A stretch of DNA of 64,000 bases from contig CP136896.1 of assembly GCA_034359265.1 (NCBI GenBank), positions 13,857,501-13,921,500 on the forward strand, written 5' to 3'. Below, piece by piece: positions 58,108 through 64,000 of the stretch. Both the position numbers and the translations under genes were made by a program. Below the pieces are notes generated by a model, which saw nothing but the letters and a program-made list of their open reading frames with translations, was not told where the DNA came from and did no database searches. Numbering within the stretch: the stretch's first letter is position 1; every line of letters begins with the position of its first letter. This stretch comes from Canna indica. Its lineage: Eukaryota; Streptophyta; Magnoliopsida; Zingiberales; Cannaceae.

Positions 58108-59163
58108 AAATTAGTACTAGAACCCAAAATTTGGATTTTGATCCTTAAGGACTCTGAGTTTTTTTTGATATTTTTATTGAATCCAAATGTGAGTATTTTA
58201 TTGTTTAATATTTATGTTTTAAAATTAATGGAGAATAAAAATAAATAGAGATATTAACTTAAAATTAAACAATGTAAATAAGGCTTGTTAAAAAGCAGCA
58301 ACCTGACTTAACAACACATTATCGGTCGACCCTCGGTCGATCGTCGGCCAACGACTCTTTTTTGAGCCGTTGGGTGCTTTTACCCGAACCTTACCCCATG
58401 GCTCCTTATATATTGATCCTCCCAGCCTTCCCTCACCATTATTCATCACTCTTAACATCTTTAAGCCATCTTTGATCATTCCTAAGTTTTCTTTGAGATA
58501 TTTTTCATCAAACCCTAGTATTGAGATTGAAATATTTATTTGAGCCTTATATCCATTGTTCCACAAGCAAAGGCATCAAGAGGAAGCTAGAAAACTTTGA
58601 TTGGAGCTAAGTATCTTATTGTTTGATTTATTGCTCCATTATTGTTGTATTTATGTTGTTATTTTTATTGTGTATCCAGTGTGTAAACCTAGGTTGCTAC
58701 GTTATTTGAGATGGTTTCCTTGGTTGTAAGACTTAAATTCATCGATTTAGTTAGTTTACTAGAATTGAATTTGTTGTCCTTAGGGTTTGAGGTGGGAGAG
58801 TGCTCTTGATAGGAAGGTAGAGACTTCTGGGTGTCGAAGTGCTTTCGATGTGAGAGTGGAGACTCTCCGGTGAAAAGGTCCTCACTGTAAGGAAATAAAT
58901 TAATATAGTAAAAGCTAAATTTGAAAATCCTAAGTGGGATGCTTAGGTAGTAGAGTAGACATTGGAGCCGAACCACTATAAGTCAAACTGTTTGCATTGC
59001 TACTCTTGTATTTGTTCCATTTTCATATCTATTGTGTCCGCTATTGTTATTGAATTGTCATTTGTCTAAGAAATCAGGAATCGATTAAAATTAGATTTAG
59101 GCTTAAGATTTAGCAAACACAATATTCACCCCCTCTAGTGTAGGTCATTTGATTTACATATTG

Positions 59164-60299
59164 TACTTTACTATTTTAGTATTTTTAGAGAAAATCTAAA
59201 GGTCAAATTGAATCAACTATACAATGTTAGTAAAATATATTAAAAGTAGTTTTAGTATTAAAAGTAAATCCAAATGTTCTTACTATTACTTTTAAAAAAT
59301 GTATTTATTGTTAATTTGATTTAGTTTTTTTAATTAATTTTATTAAGATTCAAGTTTTTATATTTTAAAGATAATTTTGATATAATAATATATTTAAATA
59401 AAATTTATTTTTGCAAGATTAATTATGCATTCAAGCTAGTTTTTTTTTTTTTTTTTGGACGTAACATTAAGTAATATCAATTCACCGAAGAGCAAAAATA
59501 ATTTCTCATTTTCATAATCAATTTTATTAATTTTTATAATCAAATTAATTGGACATTTGAGCACATGTCGTATGTCTAGCGGCTCGAGTCATAAAGCTTG
59601 AGTCATGTGGGTTGTGGCATTCATCATTTGACTTTGAAGTGCAGTAGTCATGAAGCAAATCCACCCGAAGCTACGACTTATGGACTTGGCTATGAATCTT
59701 CCTCGAAAGTTATCTTGAACTGCCGGTAGATATTTGGAAATTCCTCAACTAGTTTATTAATGTTTTTAGAATAATGATAGATTAAAGTTGTATTCTCTAT
59801 TGATAATAAAAATAATAACTTTTAATTAGTTTGAATCGAGCTCGAACACCTTTTAAAACAAATGAGCCCAGTTCAAACAAAAGGTAGAAAACCCAAATTA
59901 AGTCCTAGTCGAGCTCAAACACGATTGAAAATAAACATAAACAAGTCGAGTTCAAACAAGACAATTTTCGACTTAGCTCGACTCGTTTTTAAGTTTTTGT
60001 CAAAATTTTCTTTAATATATATTTTAGTAATAGTTAAAATAATATTAACTAGTTGTTAAAAATAATGATTTTATTTTTTTTATTAATAACAAGTTATTTT
60101 TGTTTTAATAACTACTTAATTAGTTATCAAAAGAATTATTTTTATAATTAGTATTTTTTATTTTTATTATAAAAAATTAGTTATTAACTAGTAGTTAACT
60201 ATTATTAATATATATTAACTGGTAAGTAGTAAATAATTATTTCATTACGGATTAAATTATTCTCTAATAATAAAAATAAGTAATTATCTCAATTACAAT
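59164..60299. other. AT-rich intergenic DNA
   Basis: It has an 18-20 nt T run near 59440 and GAGCTCGAACACC / GAGTTCAAACAAG phrases at 59835-59990 related to the minisatellite at 61010-61493. No gene was seen. Confidence 0.5.
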
Positions 60300-60709
60300 C
60301 CCTAAAACATTAGCCTGATCCCGCTGCTCCTCACCCCGTTACCCATCGCCTCTCTCCATCTCTCTCCCGCATTCACCCCACCCGCACGCCCGCACCACTC
60401 TCCTTACATCTCCCCTCCGTCTCGCCCGACGCATCTCGCCGCCTCTGGCCGGATCCCACTGCTCATCGTCGTCTCTCGACGGATCTCGCTGCTCCTCACC
60501 GCCCCTTACTGCTCCTTGCCGCATCTCGCTGCCCGGCGCATCTCGCCGCCGAGACAAGCTCTTTTGGGTACTCTTGCTGCCCCCTTCATAATTTTTTAGC
60601 AGCTCTGGAAGGTGTTGAAGCATTATTTGCAAAAGTTGATCTCCGTCTCCAAATTGAATGCTTTCCACTTGGGTTTGTCAGAGAAGACATGCGTATGCCT
60701 GCAAAATGG
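60300..60709. other. GC-rich gene-like fragment, function unknown
   Basis: A sudden GC-rich, pyrimidine-rich stretch (CATCTCGCCGCC-type repeats) leads into 60590-60709. That part reads openly on the plus strand as AALEGVEALFAKVDLRLQIE and onward, and ends at a possible splice donor (AAATGGTATAT). The minus strand is also open (109 codons from 60668), so the true strand is unclear. It could be a first exon, a captured exon or a relic. I do not recognise the protein. Confidence 0.35.
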
Positions 60710-61009
60710 TATATAATTAATCTTTGAGGGTAGATAAAGATGTTACAAACATAATGCTTTCAATTGCTTTATCGCAACTTTTGGGATCTATGAAGTTTAG
60801 GATAAACTTTTTTCTTTAAAAGAAACATAATATAAGTTTTGTATCAATTCGATTTTGATATAAAATTTAATTTGAACTGAATTCAAAATTGATTTTTATT
60901 AGAATCATTTGGTATTTAGAATCTTATTTAGAAGCTTGCAATTTGTCATTTTGATTTAAAATTTTAGTTATATTATGATGGAACGGTATCATGGTATAAT
61001 TATTATGTA

Positions 61010-61493
61010 TCTTTTGTTTGTTTGTTTGTTTGTTCATTCGTTTATTCGTTTGGTATGATTAAATTTTAGAATTGTTTGTTTGTTCGTTTGTTTAAAGATT
61101 CATTTAAAAGCTTGTTTATGTTCGATTAAAGGCTCGTTTACTTGTTCGTTTAAAAGCGCCTTTACACTTAAAGGCTCGTTTATGTTCGTTTAGAGACTCG
61201 TTTACATGTTTGTTTAAATACTCATTTACATGTTCGTTCAAAAAGCTCGTTTATGGGTTCGTTTAATGGCTCGTTTATATGTTCGTTTAAATACTTGTTT
61301 ATGTGTTTGTTTACAAGCTTGTTAACATTAACGAGTCTTGTTTGAATCGAGCTTGAACATCTTTGAAAACAAACGAGCGAAGTTCGAATATAAGTTAAAA
61401 TACTCGAATCAAGTTCAAGCCAAGCTTAAACATGATTGAAAATGGATGAGCTGAGTTCCAACAAGTCAATACTTGGCTCGTTTACAACCCTAG
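61010..61493. repeat. GTTCGTTTA-rich minisatellite, probably a hAT-type repeat
   Basis: About a dozen variants of a GGCTCGTTTATGTTCGTTTAA phrase in 61070-61320, preceded by (TTTG)n. The right end GGCTCGTTTACAACCCTA looks like a hAT terminus on the minus strand (TAGGGTTGTAAACGAGCC). No matching left end was found. Confidence 0.6.
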
Positions 61494-61656
61494 GTCTAAC
61501 GTTGTGATTTGTGTCTATTTGGCTCCATTTGGCCTGAAACCCGATCCAACCCGACTAAACCTGACTATATCGCTTACCTCTTTGTATAGTTGCCTGGTTG
61601 GAGCCAATTGAAGAAGTCCAAGGCTTGAAGTCGAGGAGAAAGCGAAAGTGCTGGCG

Positions 61657-63734
61657 ATGCCCCGTGAGCGTGGTGAGCCTCCAGCCGTGCGCATCTACAC
61701 CGTCTGTGATGAATCCAGGTGAGGGAAGATTCTTCCATCCCGAAATTGACAAATCCTTGAAACCCTACATATTGTTTGGTTCTCTCTCACTTTTCCAACT
61801 GCTCGCCTTCCTTCGATGTTGGCATCTTATAAAAATAAGAAATTTTATGGATTTTCAGATATCTGATTGTGAGAAACGTGCCAGCATTGGGCTGTGGTGA
61901 TGAGCTCGCCAAATTGTTCGGGTCATACGGTGATATAGAAGAGTAATTCAATTTCTTGATCCTGCTCTTTTTTGGATGATTATGGACCTCCAAGTTGATT
62001 CTCTGTTCATCATTTCTGAAAAAAATTTCTTGTAAATGGTTGAGGCTGGTCAATTTTTGTTTGGCAAAAAAAAGAACATATTCTATAGTTATTGTGAGAC
62101 TGGACTCCTTAATAATTTCATCATGTAACATCATAAGTTGTTTGTGTTACCAAAAGAAGTACACGATTAGAGATAACTTTAGGATTTTGTTTTTTTGTTA
62201 ACATTAGTCTCTAAAATATAAGTTTTTATTTTGTCTGTAAACTAAAATCTGGTGAAAAGAGTTGTTTCTGATATATTGATTCATTGAATGATGCCATGTC
62301 AGTTCAATGTTGTACTTGATGTAATAGCTCCATAGTCCATAGATGATTCCTTATTGAATATTGTACTTGATGTAATAGCTCCATAGATGATTCCTTATTG
62401 TCTTCCAGGTGCAAACCGATGGATGCAGAAGATTGTGATCCTTTCACTGATGTTTATTGGATAAAATTCTCTCAGGTCAGAAATGCAAGGTAATAGTTAA
62501 GAAATATTTTCAGTTGTGTTATGCTTGCAAATCCAAGCTTACGTTGTAGTTTAGAAAGTATATATATTGACATTGTACTTCAAATTTGAAATATTATCAT
62601 GAATTTAAAATGGAAATAAGATGCTACTCTGGTCTGTTCTTGCAACTCTTTGCTATTATATAATTTCCATAAAACTTCCTCTATTAATCCTTTTGCAGAG
62701 GATCCAATGAAGAGTGACCTTTCACATATAGAAGCCTATCCAACTGCATGCTTTCATCTAGAAGATTTGTTCTTAATTACAACTTGTTACAGGTTTGCAA
62801 AGCGGAAATTGGATGAATCCATCTTTCTAGGAAACCACTTGAAGGTGTCATATGCACCACAGTTTGAGAGTTTTATGGACGTGAAGGAAAAACTAGAGGG
62901 TAGGAGAAAGGAAGTTCTAGGCCGAATGAGATGTAAGTGCTTACTTTTTTGAAGGATCTCAATTTTCATTCTGTAATATAGCATGTGCTTCATTGGACAC
63001 TTGTATCATTTGGACTTGCATTTAGCTACTGGTGGAAGAACAGAAGGATCAAAGGCGCAAGTCTCCAATAATCCTAAAAGTTTTGAGAGGTCCTGTCATC
63101 AATGGCTTGATCCAGCTCCATCAATGTAAGTGTTGTTCTGGGTTATTGGATTTGTCAAATTTTGAAAACTGTGGAAAGACATGTTTTCGCTGTTTGGTTG
63201 CTTGTAAATGACATTTCTGGTTTTCATATTTTCAGCAAGTATACCAAGGGGGCTCAGTTTTCTCATGTTAGTGATACACCTCTCAGCCATGTTTCCTCTA
63301 ACAAGGTATGCAACAAACAACTATCGACATCACTTGTCAGAATTATAGCATGCTTTATGTTGAACAAGTTTGGCACATTCTTCAAATTTTGAGTGTTATA
63401 TTGCATCTTGCTTAGGATAGATAAACTTTGTGCACTAGTTCTGTTCAAACGCTTGTCCTCTGTGTTAGGTGTTCAAAAAATTAATGACACTAAAACTGGC
63501 AAGTCTTTGATTTATTGCAGGAATATTTTTCATCACCATCTATGAATGAAACTGTTAGACTGGTCAGAGAGAAACTTGATAAGGTTAAAAAGTCTCTCTC
63601 TCTCTATATATATTTATACATATAGTATGTATATTTAAACATTTTGTTTTATACAGATACAATCTCGCAGTGAGACCATAGAAACTGCATCAGCATCCAA
63701 AAGAACAAAGGTAGACAACAGAAGAAGAATATGA
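61657..63734 (+). CDS. RBM48: RBM48-like RNA-binding protein (minor spliceosome factor)
   Basis: Nuclear RRM protein; in maize and animals RBM48 supports U12-type intron splicing with ARMC7. Coding exons: 61657-61718, 61859-61942, 62409-62489, 62793-62932, 63026-63125, 63236-63305, 63521-63583, 63657-63734. They total 678 nt, 225 aa, all GT-AG and phase-consistent. It starts at MPRERGEPPAVRIYTVCDES, the family's conserved N-terminus. The RRM spans about residues 21-105, with RNP2-like YLIVRNV (22-28) and RNP1-like DVYWIKFSQV (63-72), then AKRKLDESIFLGNHLKVSYAP and FES. The rest is a Ser/Lys-rich tail ending KVDNRRRI. An extra AG at 62698 before the exon 4 acceptor could start an alternative segment. 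The start codon is supported by family similarity rather than by a promoter. Confidence 0.93.
62310..62400 (+). repeat. Short tandem duplication in RBM48 intron 2
   Basis: TTGTACTTGATGTAATAGCT and the following CCATAG..ATGATTCCTTATTG occur twice (62310-62355 and 62361-62400), ending just before the exon 3 acceptor. The first copy has an extra TCCATAG. Confidence 0.9.
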
Positions 63735-63925
63735 CGCTCACAGATCCAGCTAATTCTCTACTTCACTGGCATCCACTGAAAGGGGAAATGCTGAAAAGAG
63801 GAAAGTTAGTACTTAGTAGGTGCCTATTGTTCTGCTGTTTTGCTGTCCAGGTTGTTGACCTTGTGCTAGAGTATATGTTGTGAGTTCCCACACTAATTAT
63901 AAATGTTCATGCTTATTGTGTTGGA

Positions 63926-63932
63926 AATAAAA
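63926..63932 (+). terminator. Possible polyadenylation signal of RBM48
   Basis: AATAAAA, 190 bp after the RBM48 stop in a T-rich context. The transcript end should lie near 63945-63960. Confidence 0.45.
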
Positions 63933-64000
63933 ATAGTATTTAGTGTTGTACTGGAAATGTGTGATAATGAATATGCATGCTAACTATGTTGGAAATAGAA

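Larger units (their letters stand above)
56784..59158 (+). repeat. SIRE-type solo LTR carrying a hAT MITE and a tandem duplication
   Basis: TGTGTTGGCCTAAGG start and GATTTACA end, flanked by TATTG on both sides (56779-56783 and 59159-59163). It carries TTTTGATGATAACAAATA, GGTCGACC-type motifs at 58322-58350, a TATA-like TATATATT at about 58407 and the CCCCCTCTAGTGTAGG end block. The extra length over other copies comes from the MITE and the duplicated segment. Confidence 0.85.

Overview
This is a stretch of plant nuclear genome. Three spliced genes can be rebuilt exon by exon: a REVEILLE-type clock Myb gene (10637-16616, 9 coding exons), the chloroplast circularly permuted GTPase NOA1/RIF1 (45439-54552, 13 coding exons) and the minor-spliceosome factor RBM48 (61657-63734, 8 coding exons). 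All three are on the + strand, have GT-AG introns and keep open frames across every junction. The GC-rich first exons of the Myb and NOA1 genes and the wording of the encoded proteins suggest a monocot. I cannot name the species.

Most of the rest is nested transposable elements. Region 1-8117 is the 3' part of a Ty3/gypsy element. Its LTR is split by a Ty1/copia element (3036-7808, TSD CTTGG), whose gag is split in turn by a TRIM plus a SIRE-type solo LTR (3971-6067). Region 18785-32843 is a degraded SIRE/Maximus copia element whose gag is split by a nearly intact CACTA transposon (19641-26797, TSD ATG). Region 32844-35194 is a minus-strand SIRE-like LTR split by another LTR. Region 35351-38930 is a minus-strand LINE whose RNase H region holds a TIR element (35851-37704) that itself carries a small CACTA element (36544-37684).

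Region 38931-45438 holds gag and LTR pieces of a Tat-like gypsy family in both orientations, separated by a long copia-type LTR with a hAT MITE and by a SIRE LTR fragment. Another LTR piece of that gypsy family (55195-55480) and a SIRE solo LTR (56784-59158) follow NOA1. RBM48 lies beyond a GTTCGTTTA-rich minisatellite.

The three genes do unrelated jobs: clock and light transcription, chloroplast ribosome function, and U12 splicing. They are simply neighbours, not a functional cluster. No tRNA, rRNA, CRISPR array or prokaryote-like system was seen. The features I find least explained are a roughly 80-bp-arm inverted repeat just upstream of the CACTA transposase, arrays of GGTCGACC-like palindromes placed upstream of the TATA box in several SIRE LTRs, and a tandem duplication that copies a splice donor in NOA1.
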